The position numbers and the translations under genes are program-made. From positions 21,899,501-21,963,500 of the forward strand of contig CM072336.1 in NCBI GenBank assembly GCA_036874045.1: a DNA stretch of 64,000 nucleotides. The letters are read 5' to 3'. The stretch comes from Cymodocea nodosa (Eukaryota; Streptophyta; Magnoliopsida; Alismatales; Cymodoceaceae). This document shows, in pieces, positions 1-12,339 of this stretch (position 1 is its first letter; each line of letters opens with the position of its first letter). Below the pieces are notes generated by a model. It made no database searches and had not been told where the DNA came from. It saw only the letters and a program-made list of their open reading frames with translations.

Positions 1-540
1 TACTGAATGAAATCAGAAATGATATTAGACATCTAAGAGATAAAATTTGTAATGCTATAGGTAATATTATTAGGAGGAATAGATAAATGTACTATCATTT
101 GTTTGTTTACTTGTATTCTAGATACAAAATGTAATGTTTATATTTATTGACTGATTGTTTGAACAATACATTTTACTATAAATGTATTTCACTTCTTATT
201 CAAGTTTATAGATTTAAGTTGTGCATACTTGTCTTTTGTTTTAATATTTTGTAATCATCTTTTTGATTAATGACAAAAATGAGAAGATGATTATGAGTTT
301 AAATGTATATGTTAAAAAGGGAGAGATGATTATGTATTCGTTGAAATGTTTCTGAAAGTTTTACTTTTGAGAGATGATTTTTACACAAATAATAGAAATA
401 AACTTAAGTGAACTTAAGTGAACTTAAGTCAACAAACTTGTTTGTTAAATTAAAACTTAACCCAACGAAGGTGCTTCGTTGAGTTAAATATATTTCATAA
501 TTGATTTATATGATTTTGTCATCATCAAAAATGGGAAGAT
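1..540 (+). mobile_element. 3' end of a Sirevirus-like LTR retrotransposon, internal region
   Basis: This AT-rich stretch has no open frame. It ends in CATCATCAAAAATGGGAAGAT (first 20 bases from 520), a purine-rich tract directly followed by an LTR start (TGTTAAG at 541). A polypurine tract next to TG, with a TTTTGATGATG phrase just inside the LTR, is an arrangement I associate with Ty1/copia Sireviruses. Similar GATGATTATG phrases occur near 285 and 325. The rest of the element lies left of the window. The assignment to Sirevirus is inference from the end sequences, because no protein domain is visible here. Confidence 0.5.
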
Positions 541-1342
541 TGTTAAGTATTTTGTTTTGATGATGTGTGCTAAACGAATGTAATAATATTTACTCAATTA
601 CTATTAATTCTTAAAGTAAATTAAGAATATCAATTAATATAGAAAAATTTTACTGATTTAAATACTTATCTGTAATAGATTTAAAATTATGCTAAGTTAA
701 TAAGTCGTCGTTAAGTTATACTAACTTTTCATTTAATTAAACGTTAAGTTAACATGTGTTTTTATTGTAAAACATGATATGTTTTAAAGTTATATCTTCT
801 GTATCATGTACAGTACACGTTAAGACAACTCGTTAAGTTAGTACTTTATTTGTAAAAAAGTCATGTGAGAATTCGTTGAGTTATAGGCTTAAAGGTTAAA
901 ATAGGTCACGTGAGAACTTGTTGAGTTAGTGAACAAAACATTAAGATAAAGAAATAAACTCGTTAAATTAGTATTATGTACGTGGTGAAATTAAAGTTTA
1001 CGAATGTTATTTTGTATCACGTGAGTTGCATATATTTAACTCATTAAGTTAACATAACTGCATGCGTTGGGTTACTATATTTATAAGCTATGTTTAACTC
1101 GTCGCAAATTAGTTTTCTTTGTTTGTAATTATAAAAATGATTAGATGAAATATGATATCGTTATATAATTGCATCTATAATTTTTTAGGAGAATTGAATT
1201 GTCTATTATAATTGAAACATTGAATAAAATGATTTGATTAAAACAATGTCTCAACTTATTTTTAATTTTGAAGTTTTAATTATAATTGAAAATATTGAAA
1301 AATACAATTCACCCCCCTTTTGTGTAGCCATTCGATCCTACA
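541..1342 (+). repeat. 3' LTR of Sirevirus-like element, internally deleted
   Basis: It starts TGTTAAGTATTTTG and ends GATCCTACA. It matches, in inverted orientation, the ends and much of the body of the two solo LTRs at 1502-4953. It is only 802 bp against about 1.7 kb for those copies, so it seems to lack roughly 850 bp between about 1085 and 1095. It carries CACGTG hexamers near 906 and 1018 and many TAACTCGTTAAGTTA-like near-palindromes. Its right edge lies exactly against a gypsy RNase H fragment (1343 on), so the element inserted into that gypsy copy. Confidence 0.65.
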
Positions 1343-1501
1343 TCTCATTGGGTGAAGATGTACTTAAGATTCTTGTGATCTATAAATACCTTGCAAAGGG
1401 TGTCATACAAATGATGTCTCCAAATTTTAAGGCCAAAGATGACTACTACTAATTTCAAATCATGCATTAGGTGGTTCTCCTCATAGGGCTTCAACAACTT
1501 T
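1343..1501 (-). pseudogene. Ty3/gypsy RNase H fragment, 3' part
   Basis: The minus strand reads RQLKPYEENHLMHDLK, then a LKIWRHHLYDTLCKVFIDHK phrase and NLKYIFTQ, the C-terminal part of the RNase H domain of a Ty3/gypsy polyprotein (family pattern: SRQLK..E.N...HDLEL..VVFALK.WRHYL). It is the direct continuation of the fragment that resumes at 4954. The two were one sequence before the solo LTR at 1502-4953 inserted. Bases 1497-1501 (ACTTT) are the target-site copy. Confidence 0.75.
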
Positions 1502-4500
1502 TGTAAGATCGAATGACTACACAAGAAGGGAGTGAATTGTGTTTTTCAACATTTTCAATTATAATTGAAACTTCAAAATTAAAAATAAGTCGAGACGTTG
1601 TTTTAATCAAATCTTTTTATTTAAGATTTCAATTACAATATACAATTTAATTCTCCTTAGAAATTGTAGATGTAATTATATAACGATACCATGTTTCATT
1701 TAATCAATTTCATAACTACAAACAGATAAAACTAATTTGCAAAATTTAAAACATTTCTCTTATTTGAGATTTTTCTTCTTCTTTTTCTTATTATTCTGCA
1801 AATTTTCAGTGACTAATATCTGACTTTTTCTACTTCACCAAATTTACTTTCTTTTGATTCTTCAATTCTTCAGTGACATATATCTGACTTTCTCTTCTTC
1901 ATTGAATTTTCTTCTATCTGGGAGCTTTTCCCCGAATAGGTGTTTTGATCTCTGAAAATATATTTCGTTTGATGTACAGGAATGATTGATCAACGAGAAT
2001 TCTGTCTTTTATACTGTATCTTCATTTCATGCATACCTTCTATGTTTAACCACAATTAGTTTTCCACTTTTCATGTCTTCTCTTTTTTCTTCATCGAAAT
2101 ACACACATTCTGACTCACGTTTTCCTCTTGAATTTTCTTTAATCATCAATCCTAGATCTCTGAAAATTTTCCTAAAAATAAACTTTCTCGTCCAAAATTT
2201 TCCATTAAGTGTAATAAGAAGTCGTGTTAATGTTAACTAAACTAGTAAAACAAGTAAAATTATAACTTAATGTATCTAACTTAACGAGTTTATCATGTGT
2301 CAAATCATGTGATAAGTATTGTAGCTAACTCAACGAATTAAGTTTGTGGTATTACAATTAACTTAACAAACCAACTTAATCTATCTTTTGGAAGGTTAAA
2401 TCCTAACTCACCGAAAAGTGTTTAAGTATCAGATAGTTAAGTTTTCAAAGTATCCGAAATATCTTTTTACCATAAAAACAAGTGAGACATGTGTCGTGAC
2501 CTAAAAACGTAACTTAAGTTATCTTTCAAAAGGTTAGATGTTAACTTACCAAAATGAGTTTGAGTTTCAGATAGTTACGCTTGCAAGTATCTGAAAATCC
2601 TCTACTAACTCTCCAAACCAGTAATAAATGTTTTAAACAATAAAGTATTTACCATGTGCAAGAATAATAACTTTAAATTTATAACGCTAACCTAACACGT
2701 TGCCTTAGTGTTCAATATAGCAACTCAACATATGTAGTTATCTTAACTTAACAAGTTAAACATGTGCAACTCATGTAATACAATATAACATTCGTAAACT
2801 TTAATTTTACCACATGCATAATACTAACTCAACAAGTTTGTCTCTTCATCTTAACATTTTGTTTACTAACTCAATGAGTTCTCATGTGACCTATTTTAAC
2901 CTTTAAACCTATAACTCAACGAGTTCTCACGTGACCTTTTTACAAATAAAGCACTAACTCAACGAGTTGTCTTAACATGCACTGTACATGATATATAAAA
3001 TATGTAGGATCGTATGACTACACAAGAGGGGGGTGAATTGTGTTTTTCAACATTTTCGATTATAATTGAAACTTCAAAACTCAAAAACAGGTTGAGACAC
3101 TATTTTCATAAAATCATTTTTATTCAAGGTTTCGATTACAATATATAATTCAATTCTCTTCAAAAATTGTAGATATAATTATATATCAATATCATGTTTC
3201 ATCTATATAATTTCATAACTACAAATAGAGAAAACTAATTTACAGAATTTAAAAATATTTCTCCCTGTTTGAGATCTTTCTTCTTCTCCTTCTTCTTCTT
3301 CAGTGACAAATATCTTGTCTTTCTCTACTTCACTGAATTTGCTTTCTCTTAATACTTCAAATCTTCAGTGACATAAATCTGACCTTTCTGCTTTACTGAA
3401 TTTTCTTCCATCTGAGAGTGTTTCCTCGAAGAAGTGTTTTTGATCCCTAAAAAGATTTTTCATTTGATGTGTAGGGATAACTGATCAATGAGAATTCTAT
3501 GCCTTTTATACTGTATCTTTATTTCATGCATATCCTCCACGTTTAATCACTACTAGTTTTCCACTTCTTCATGTCTTCTCTTTTTCCTTCATCAAAATAC
3601 ACACGTTCTGACTTACGTTTACATTTCGAATTTTCTTTAATCATCAATCCTAGATCTCTAAAAAATTTCTTGCAAAATAAACTTTCTCGTCTAAAAGTTT
3701 TCATCAAGTATAATAAGAAGTCGTTACTTTAATGTTAATTAAACGAGTAAAATAAGTAGATATATAACTTAACGTATCTAACTTAACGAGTTCCTCATGT
3801 GCAAACTCACGTGACAAGTACTGTAGCTAACTCAACGAACTAAGTCTGTGGTGTTACACTAACTCAACGAATTAGCTTAACCTTTCTTTCGGAAGGTTAA
3901 ATGCTAACTCATCAAAAACAGTTTAAGTTTCAAATAGTTACAGTTGTAAGTCTCTGAAAAACTCTTTACCATAAAACTAGTGAGACACGTGTTGTGACCT
4001 GAAACCATGACTTAAGTTACCTTTCAGATAATTATAGTTGTAAGTCTCCAAAAAACTTTAACTTACTGATTCAGCAATAGACAAATGTTTTTATAATAAG
4101 AATTTTACCACGTGCAATAATAACAACTTAAGTTTATAATGCTAACCTAACGCGTTGCCTTAGTGTTCAATATAGCAATTCAACACATTTAGTTATGTTA
4201 ACGAGTTAAACATGTGCAACTCACGTGATACAATATAACATTCGTAATCTTTAATTTCACCACGTGTACAACACTAACTTAACAAGTTCGTCTATTCTTT
4301 TACTCACTAACTTAATGAATTCTCACGTGATTTATTTTAACCTTTAATCCTCTAACTTAACAAGTTCTCATGTAACCTCTATACAAATAATACTCTAACT
4401 TAACGAGTTGTCTAAACATACACTATTCATGATACATAAAATATAACTTTAAAGCATATCATGTTTTTCAATAAAAACATGCGTTAACTTAACGTTTAGT

Positions 4501-4953
4501 TAAATGAGAAATTAATGCAACGAAACGACTAGTTATTAAACTTAGTATAATTTCAGATCCAATACAGACAAATATTTATATCAGTAAACTTTTTCTGTAT
4601 TAATTGATGTTCTTAATTTCCTTTCACAAGCAATAATAATTGAGTAAATATGATTACTTACATTCAACACACATCATCAAAACAAAATACTCAACAAAAT
4701 ATAACTTTAAAATATATCATGCTTTATAATAAAAACACACGTTAACTTAACATTTAATTAAATGAAAAGTTAGTATAACTTAACGACTAGTTATTAACTT
4801 AACATAATTTTAGATCTATTACAGATAAGTATTTATATTCATAAACTTTTTCTATATTAATTGATGTTCTTAATTTACTTTCACAAACTATAGTAATTGA
4901 GTAAATATGATTACATTCATTTAGTACACATCATCAAAACAAAATACTCAACA
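1502..4953 (-). repeat. Solo LTR 1 of the Sirevirus-like family, interrupted by solo LTR 2
   Basis: Read on the minus strand it begins TGTTGAGTATTTTGTTTTGA (from 4953) and ends GATCTTACA (1502). It is flanked by perfect 5-bp direct repeats ACTTT (1497-1501 and 4954-4958). There is no internal region, so it is a solo LTR left by LTR-LTR recombination. Removing the nested copy at 3003-4696 and one AAATA duplicate leaves about 1.75 kb. The flanking gypsy RNase H reading is continuous across it, which independently confirms both ends. Confidence 0.85.
3003..4696 (-). repeat. Solo LTR 2, nested inside solo LTR 1
   Basis: This second copy of the same LTR family has the same orientation. On the plus strand it runs from TGTAGGATCG to ACTCAACA and is 1694 bp long. 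Perfect 5-bp target duplications AAATA flank it (2998-3002 and 4697-4701). The tail of the host LTR (ATAACTTTAAA...) resumes after the second duplicate, which is why two near-identical LTR tails stand side by side at 4443-4696 and 4702-4953. It is younger than solo LTR 1. Confidence 0.85.
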
Positions 4954-6790
4954 ACTTTACCCTTCTTTCTTGTATTAGGATGCAACCAAGTCCCCTCAAG
5001 GATGCATCACTATACATGGTAAAATTGACATCTTACCTTGGAAACACCAAAATCAGAGTTGACATCAATCTATCCTTCAACTCTTGAAAGTTATGCTTAC
5101 ACTTTTAGGTCTAGTCAAACTTCACACCTTTCTATGTCAACGTCGTCAATGGCCTGGCAATTCAAGTAAAACTTTCAACAAATCTCTAGTAGTAACTTGT
5201 AAGGCCTAAAAAGCTATGAATCTCTATTACTGACTTATGTTGACTCTAGGTACTAACTGCTTCCACCTTTTTAGGATCAATAGATAGCCTATCATTAAAG
5301 ATTACATGCCTTAGAAAGATCACATAATCTAGTCAAAATTCATATTTCTTTAGTTTGGCAAAAAGCATATTCTCTCGTAATACCTAGAAAAACAATTCTT
5401 AGATGACACTCATGTTCAGTCATGCTTCGAGAGTAAATCAAAATATCATCAATGAAGATAACCATAAATTGATCTAGATAGGGCTTGAATATTCTATTTA
5501 TTAAATCTATAAATACTGCTTGGGCATTAGTCAACCCAAAAGATATCACTAAAAACTCATAGTACTCATAACAAGTACAAAAGGTGATTTTTGACATATC
5601 TTTTGTCTTGATTTTTAACTAGTGGTACCTATAGATCTCAAATCAATCTTGGAAAAGAATTTAGCACATTGCAACTAGTCAAATGAATCATCTATCCTTA
5701 GAAGTGGGTCCTTATTCTTTGCAATCACATTGTTTAACTCTTGATAATCAATAAACAATCTCATACTTCCATCCTTTTTCTTCACAAAAAGAATCGAAGC
5801 ACCCTATAAAGACGTGCTAAGTTGGATGAATTTCTTCTCTAACAGCTCCTGAATCTAGTTTTTCAATTCCTTTAACTTTACAAAAGACATCTTATAAGAG
5901 ACCTTAGAAATTGGATTCACCTTAAGAGCTAAATCAATGATAAACTCCATCTCATGATCTATCTAGTAACTCTTTAGGAAAGACGTCAACAAATTCTTAG
6001 ATGATTGGAAAGTCATTCAAATTAGGGGTTATTGCATCAACCTTTGAGATTGTCATCAAGTATCCTTGACATCTCTTTTGCAACATCTAATTGACTTTCA
6101 CTATAGAAACAAGTCTAGGGATAATTTGGCTAGCACCACCAAAATAGAATTTCGATTCTCCTAGAATTTGGAAGCAAACTCACTTCCCAAAATAATCAAC
6201 ATTAGTATGGTATGCTACTAACCAATTCATTCCTAAAATCACATCAAAGTCTTTCATCAATATGACAAAAAGATCTACTGATAGGTTTCTTTACTTTATT
6301 AGAATTTGATAGGTCTTGTACACCCATCTCACTATCAATGTACTCTTAATAGAGGCACTTATTAACATTTGACCATCAATCTCTAACTATTAATGTCATG
6401 CTTATTCATGAATTCATAAACAATGAATGAATGCGTAGCACCAGGATCAAATAATGCTAAGGTGGAGAATAAAGAAACTTGAATGATATTTGTGACTACA
6501 TCTAATTCTTCTGCCTCCTAACGAGTCATAGCATAAACTCTCCCATATGTAGAGGTCTTCCCTTTACGATCTATAGCCTAATGGCCCAACCTTGCTCTAC
6601 TTGAGCCACCACTAGTTGCCAACACCTTGGTTATGCTCTGCCTTGAAAACTAAGGGTGTTGTTGATAATGCAGGTAGTGTGGCTAGAAAGGTGTGGTGTT
6701 CAAACTCTAACAAGATCCCTTTACAAAAGGGCAAACTATAACCTTGTGACCCTCTTGGCCACAAGTGAAGCACCTATGACCCTTTCACCT
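4954..6790 (-). pseudogene. Ty3/gypsy gag-pol remnant (CCHC, protease, RT, start of RNase H)
   Basis: Read right to left on the minus strand: a gag zinc knuckle CFTCGQEGHKVIVC (about 6738-6783); the protease active-site phrase LFDPGATHSFIVYEF (about 6405-6460); the RT start [17 protein letters not shown] (about 5740-5795); KFFSKIDLRS (about 5630-5665); the RT core [20 protein letters not shown] and [11 protein letters not shown] (about 5440-5570); and the RNase H start YSDASLRGLGCIL (about 4985-5025). Stops and frameshifts occur throughout and the longest open piece is 85 codons. The YIDD-type RT centre reads FIDD, as is common in gypsy. The element continues at 1343-1501. No LTRs of its own were recognised. 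It is a dead element and the oldest layer in this region. Confidence 0.8.
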
Positions 6791-7669
6791 ACAATAAATA
6801 TGCATCAATAACCAAAATAAGAGATTAATGCAATTAAGCATCTCATGATTGCAAATCCTACTAATTATGGGATGATTAGGCTACTATTACTAATAATCAC
6901 CATAAAATGTACTAAACATCCTAATAACTACATGGTTAACTACATTAAACAATAACCAACATTATTAAGCCTCAACCTACACAATAATTACATCAATGCA
7001 AGACAATCAACAATAAAATGCTTGGATACCACATCTTGATTAATAAAAGGAAAGGGAGGATTACTTACTATAATAGGGATGAAAATCCCTAAATTACCCC
7101 TTTTTAAATTTTTTTTTTTTTGATTTCGCTCGTCGATCTCATTTTTAAGGGAGACATGCATCATTACCTCACACACTTGTTGAAAATGCCACACATGAAA
7201 GATCACACCTGATTACATGATGTTCTACCACTATCACTCATGCTCGTGCACTCACCACACCATTACACACTAGAAGACCATTACAACTCCGTACCATACA
7301 CTCACTTTTCATAACCATAAAAGGAAATGACCAAAATGTCCTTTAACCAAAACTTATTTACATTGAGCCATTACAAAAAGATTAAAGTCTCATCTCCCTC
7401 ATCTAATTGATGAATAGACAACTTTTATGGATGGTCGATAGTTCTAGGGTAATTTTCGTCAACTTTTATTAATTAGTAAATTTTATGCTAATTCGAGAAA
7501 AGGAGATGGCAATTTCTATTGTTATGCACTAGATCTATGAAAATAAGTGCATACATAGTTGCTACTGGTTTGTTTTAGAAGGACCACTTTAATGAGTTAG
7601 GTGAAAATAAGTGAAAAATCATATTATTGGTCCATATTTTAAATACACCATCACAAGATGACATTTCTT
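6791..7669. other. AT-rich spacer, no gene recognised
   Basis: This is AT-rich sequence with short open frames only. It contains a poly-T run near 7110 and a tract around 7060-7380 (ATAGGGATGAAAATCCC, GACCAAAATGTCC) that looks like the end of an unrecognised retroelement. I could not find paired ends. The gypsy gag reading fades out just left of here. Confidence 0.4.
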
Positions 7670-7905
7670 GAACATGACAAGAATCCTATTAAAAAATCTC
7701 TCTATCATTTTAATAGGGATGTCTCCTATAGAACTATTTCATAAAATTGATCATATGTGGTGCCATCTCAACAGACAATAGTGGATTGAAGAACATGATA
7801 ATTAGATCCTAATCCATCAAAAATATAAGCAATTAATTCTAAATCTGGTAGTATAAAACTAACAATAGCCATACTATTAGCAATAAATTTGGCATGAAGT
7901 AGAAA
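7670..7905 (-). pseudogene. Ty1/copia gag fragment
   Basis: The minus strand reads EEFLLHAKFIANSMAIV, then IAYIFDGLGSNYHVLQSTIV and a TTYDQFYEIVL-like stretch with internal stops. The pattern (FLDGLG.DY..V...I..R......ELY..LL) is that of the copia gag (UBN2/retrotran_gag_2) family. It lies in opposite orientation to the copia integrase fragment that begins about 200 bp further right, so the two probably belong to different insertions. Confidence 0.6.
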
Positions 7906-8104
7906 TTCTTCAATTGACTAAACACAGAAGTACAATTCAATGAATGGTTTTTATTAATTTCCAAAAGAACCAATACAATCATACTTAATGGCACAACAAA
8001 ATAACAAACCAATGGGCATCACCATCTTATTACAACAAACAATAACTATCAACTAACTACACACAAATCGTCCAATGATGTACCTTTTTCTTTGTTGTAT
8101 GTAG

Positions 8105-8689
8105 ATATTTAGGGGCTCACCTCTATTGTATCTTAGTGTGGTTTTCATTACTATCTTGTTATTATTGATGATCATACTAGACTCATGTGGTTCTATTCAA
8201 TTGTAAATAAATTAGACATTCCTACCATTTTTACCTTGTTTTTCAAATTCATTGAGAATCAATACAATATGTTTGTGAAATTCATACAAACTGATGGTGG
8301 GGGGGGGGGAATTTTCTAGCACCTCTTTTTGCAGTTTACTTCAACAAAAAGGAATTCATAATCAGTTTACTTATTTCCATACTTTTGAGTAGAATAGAGT
8401 TGTTGAACAATGTCATTGCCAAATTATTTTAGTTAGTAGATTCTTCAATAGTTGAACTTACTTGATCAATTTTGGGTTGAAGGTTTTGAGACAATAGTTA
8501 CTATTATTGATCAGGTTCCATCTAAAGCCTTACAAATGCCATCACCATATGAGGTACTTCACAATCAGGTAGTCGAATTTCATCATCTTCGATCATTTGG
8601 GTGTCTTTGTTTTCCACTTTTGACTCCTTATGGGTGTAATAAGTTAAAACCATGATCTAGCTGATGTTTGTTTTGGATTATGACTCTTA
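8105..8689 (+). pseudogene. Ty1/copia integrase remnant, 5' part
   Basis: The translation follows a copia integrase with frameshifts: HYYLVIIDDHTRL, WFYSIVNK, KFIENQYNMFVKFIQTDGGG, HTFE.NRVVEQCHCQI, then an open stretch with WVEGFETIVTIIDQVPSKAL, PSPYEVLHNQ and HHLRSFGCLCFPLLTPY. A 10-base G run at 8298-8307 sits where the family has DNGGEF and breaks the frame. The reading stops at 8689 and resumes at 15337, because a TIR transposon inserted between them. It is a degenerate, nonfunctional element. Confidence 0.75.
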
Positions 8690-8869
8690 GGTACTATTTG
8701 TCTCGTAGGAAAGTCAGGAATTGAAAACTTAGGAAAATTTTCCTAACTTTCCTGGCATTTGTGCCACCAGGTATAAAAGATTACCATTTTCCAAGTTTTG
8801 GACCTCACCCAGTTTGGAACTTCAAAAATCTTCCATGAACTTGCCAAGTCCATCTCTTGAAATCTAGAG

Positions 8870-9052
8870 CTCATGAAATTCAAAAAGCATCACCATCTTT
8901 CAACCTCCTTAGTCTCTTGAAATCTTGAAAATGTTGCCATCTAGAAATACCAAAAGCATTGTCCACTCGAGTGTTGACAAGCATCACTACCTTTCATCCT
9001 CCTTAGTCTCTCAAAATCTCAAGCTTCAAAAATCCCAAAAGCATTGTCCACT
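8870..9052 (+). repeat. Minisatellite in the 5' part of the TIR element (left half)
   Basis: Imperfect tandem units of about 90 bp are built around CTCCTTAGTCTCTCAAAATC, then AAGCTTCAAAAATCCCAAAAG and GCATTGTCCACT. Units are visible near 8900, 8985 and, beyond the solo LTR, near 10935 and 11000. The solo LTR at 9053 landed inside this array, which continues at 10912. Such arrays recur in the 5' part of other Harbinger copies in the window, each with a different sequence. Confidence 0.65.
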
Positions 9053-10906
9053 TGTTCGTGTTTTCCCAGCACTACACTAGAAAAACTTGGATTTGTTACT
9101 TCTATTTTTACTTAGTTAATTTATCTTTATGTCTATTCTTTCTTTTAAAAGTAAACAAACAACCTTTAATACAATTTAGATATTAATTCCAATTTGTACT
9201 TTAACTGCAATTGCGTAGTGTCTATTGTATCAGTGTGTAAGTACAGGTCGATCCCACAGGGAATTGTTGACGAATTTAAGAAATGTTTGATTGTGAACAA
9301 TTCAAATTTATATTCAATAAGCACCCCGTTGAGTTACATTTAACTCAATGGACTAAGTTCGTTGAGTTATGGATAACTCAACGGACTATCCTCGTGGACT
9401 TAAGTTAACTCCACGAACCTATCTTTTCTTTATAATACTGCTAATTACAGAGGAATTCGGCCAACCATTGGGCGATTCCACATATTGTAAATAACATCAA
9501 TTAAGCTTTTTAATGCTAGTTAACATTGGATTTATCATTATGCAATACTAACATTCAGATGATTCAAATAGTAACCATTAAAATCTTTAAGTTGTTTTGT
9601 ACGAACCAATTTTAGTAAACTGTAAAATTAAAACTAACATAAAAAAATCATAAAATTGATACAGATAACATTAATCACGATACAACACCAACAATACAAC
9701 ACTCAAATACAACATACAAACAAAGATAAATTGTTTTTGGTATTTTTGTTTTGATGTGATGGGCGAAAGGTGAAATGTAAAGTAATTTCACTTGACAGTA
9801 AATACTTCCGACACTACTTGCAACGCGATTACACCACTGAAAATTGAACCACTTACAATTCTGTCTCCTCTCCCTATAGAATCGCGAGTCCAGAATTGCA
9901 AGATGATCTCCTCTTCAGCATACAGGCATCAACCCGAAGCCAAGGCTAAAAGCTTTACGATCTCCTAAAATATGAGTCGGCGCTTGGTGAAAATGTCTTC
10001 CCTTCCCGCGACGCGATCACTCCTCATAGTGGTTGTCAGGCACTGTGTTTAGCTCGGAATTGACCCGACATCAGGCAAGTATCCTCACAGACCTCCGATG
10101 ATTGGTGATTATGGTGGTGATACGATGGTTGGTGTGATACTTCGAAGAATCGCCGATACTGTCTGCAGAAAGCTCGGTGCTCCTCCTCTATATACACTGG
10201 CCGTCCATCGATCACACTCTTTCTTTTTTTTCTTCTTTTCTTTTATATTTCTTCAGTGGTAACTACTTCTGCTTGAATGGTCAGTTGGATTTCCTTCCTT
10301 CAGATCAACGACGATGATTTCTTTCTCCCTACGCGATTGAATTCCTGCGTGATACATGTAAACGTGGTTTTTCCTTCCAACTATCTGTTCCTGCAACCGC
10401 TATAGTGGCATATTAGAAAATATATAGTCCGTGGAGTTACAGATAACTCAACGGACTTCCTTCGTTGATTTAACTATAAAACACGTGCAAAAATAACAAC
10501 TTAAGTTTATAACGCTAACCTAACACGTTGACTTAGTGTATTTTCATGTAACTCAACGCGTGCAGTTATACTAACTTAACGAGTTATAACATAAGTAAAT
10601 CTACCAGCTCTCAACACGTGTCAGCAGCAGTTTAAACATAAAATAACATTCCGGAGAGTTACAGGTATAACTATCCGATGCTTAGATGCATTTTCGGATA
10701 CTTAAGAATTTCACAGCCTGCAATTTACTGACAGTTCATAAATGCACTAAATTAACATTAATTCCCCAAAATTAAGCAGATTCTTTAATTAAAGCATATA
10801 ATAGTGCAATTATAACATAATGACTTAATTCTCATATGATAAGCTAAATATTATGCAATTAACCATCATTTAACCGTTAATAATATGCACTTTTTCATTC
10901 TAAACA
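9053..10906 (-). repeat. Solo LTR A (second LTR family)
   Basis: On the plus strand it runs from TGTTCGTGTTTTCCC to CATTCTAAACA. Perfect 5-bp target duplications CCACT flank it (9048-9052 and 10907-10911). It is 1854 bp long and has no internal region. It is the reverse complement of the copies at 12340-14376 and 61664-63907. It contains the GGGATCGACC/TTTGCAC block, a GC-richer block at about 9960-10130, and TAACTCAACGAGTT-like palindromes near 9340-9410 and 10430-10620. Confidence 0.85.
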
Positions 10907-10911
10907 CCACT

Positions 10912-11040
10912 CAAGTGTCGACAAGCATCACTACCTTTCACCCTCCTTAGTCTCTCAAAATCTCAAGCTTCAAAAATCCCAAAAGTGTTGTCCTCTAAAG
11001 CACCTACAAGTGTCATCACCCTTCACCCTCCTTGGTCCTT
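10912..11040 (+). repeat. Minisatellite, right half beyond solo LTR A
   Basis: This continues the array interrupted at 9052. It starts CACTCAAGTGTCGACAAGCA and repeats the CTCCTTAGTCTCTCAAAATC unit seen near 8995, followed by a second diverged unit ending CTCCTTGGTCC near 11035. Confidence 0.6.
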
Positions 11041-12334
11041 AAGTACATCGATCTATAATGTAATCTCGAAAGTTTGGCTTGATATTGTTTAATCTGTAAT
11101 ATAATGTTGTTATTGATATGCTACAACCTCTTCGCTAATTAACATGATTTGTGTTTTTAAACACTGACCTAATATTCTTCTCAATGGAAACTCCATGCCA
11201 TGTTTGTGTTAATAGAGAATGGCTAAAATATTCAAACATTTTTATTCTTGAATTTGTTGTAACAATTCCCATAGAAAATGTTTGTTTTCTAGAGATTTTA
11301 AACTCTTTAAGTTTGTCAAAGTAGCTGATTTAGGTGTTCTTAGATGTGTATATCTAAGAGTAGTAATATCTTTCTACAAACTACCATATAACATATATTT
11401 TAGATAGGTTGCAGGGAAAGAGAAATAAAATTTTCAAAGATATGGAAGTAGTTGATAGCATCTAGCTAAAAGGTTAATATTGCATTGGTTGAAGACATTC
11501 TTCAAGCATTTCCTATATGATGTTTACATATAGCTCATTTGATTAGTTAAGTGGATTGGTTCATAATTATTATTTGACCATAAATCACTCAAAATTTAGT
11601 AGGTAGTGCACATGTTCTCCATGTTGTATTTTTACCCAACTATGTCAATCATTAGACAACTTTTACAAATATTTAGTGTTTGGAACAACTATGTTGCATG
11701 AGCAAGCTAAACCTAATGACATAATCACTCATTTGTTTGAATCTTTACATAGTTTTACAAAGAAATATAATCCACAATTGTGTATCTCAAACTGAATTAC
11801 CCAAATCATAATTCAACAATAGTTACTATTCACACAAAAGTGTGTACAACAAGTTATAGATAGCCTACCTATGAATAATGAATGTCATTATCCATTTATT
11901 GTTTACAACAATAGTGATTGCTTCACAACTAATCTTCTCAAGCATCTCTGAATCTTACCTGTGTTCAGAGTGGTGAAAATCTATCCCATCTTCTATTTTC
12001 TTGAGAGACCAAAATTATCTTGTATGCATTTTTTTATGAAAAAAAAAAAAAAAAATCTTATCTATCATAATTCAGTTCTTAATTTCCAATTGTTAAATGT
12101 ATGCTCTTTATATTGTTTTAAGGAAGACTTTCTCATGGAATTTTTGCAAGAATTTTGTGTATTAGTTGTTGGATTTAGTTATAAGTTAGATTAGGATTTT
12201 TAATAGAATTTTCATAGCTTTTTGTGTTTAGAATGATTTAAGTGAAAGTTCGTAGGCAATAATCTCTATTATGAATGCCTTTACTTTTAGTAAAGGATTT
12301 ACTATTTCAACCTAAATTTGCTTTATTATAATAG
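11041..12334. other. Internal region of the TIR element, no gene recognised
   Basis: This AT-rich sequence between the two solo LTRs holds only short open frames, the longest 77 codons with a poly-lysine run encoded by an A-rich tract near 12040. By position it should hold the intron and ORF1 region of a Harbinger element, but no family motif can be read with confidence. Confidence 0.4.
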
Positions 12335-12339
12335 GTGCA

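Noticed and set aside
8298..8307. Run of ten G as a possible G-quadruplex or regulatory site
   Set aside because: It falls exactly where copia integrase encodes DNGGEF; a slippage expansion in a pseudogene is the simpler explanation.
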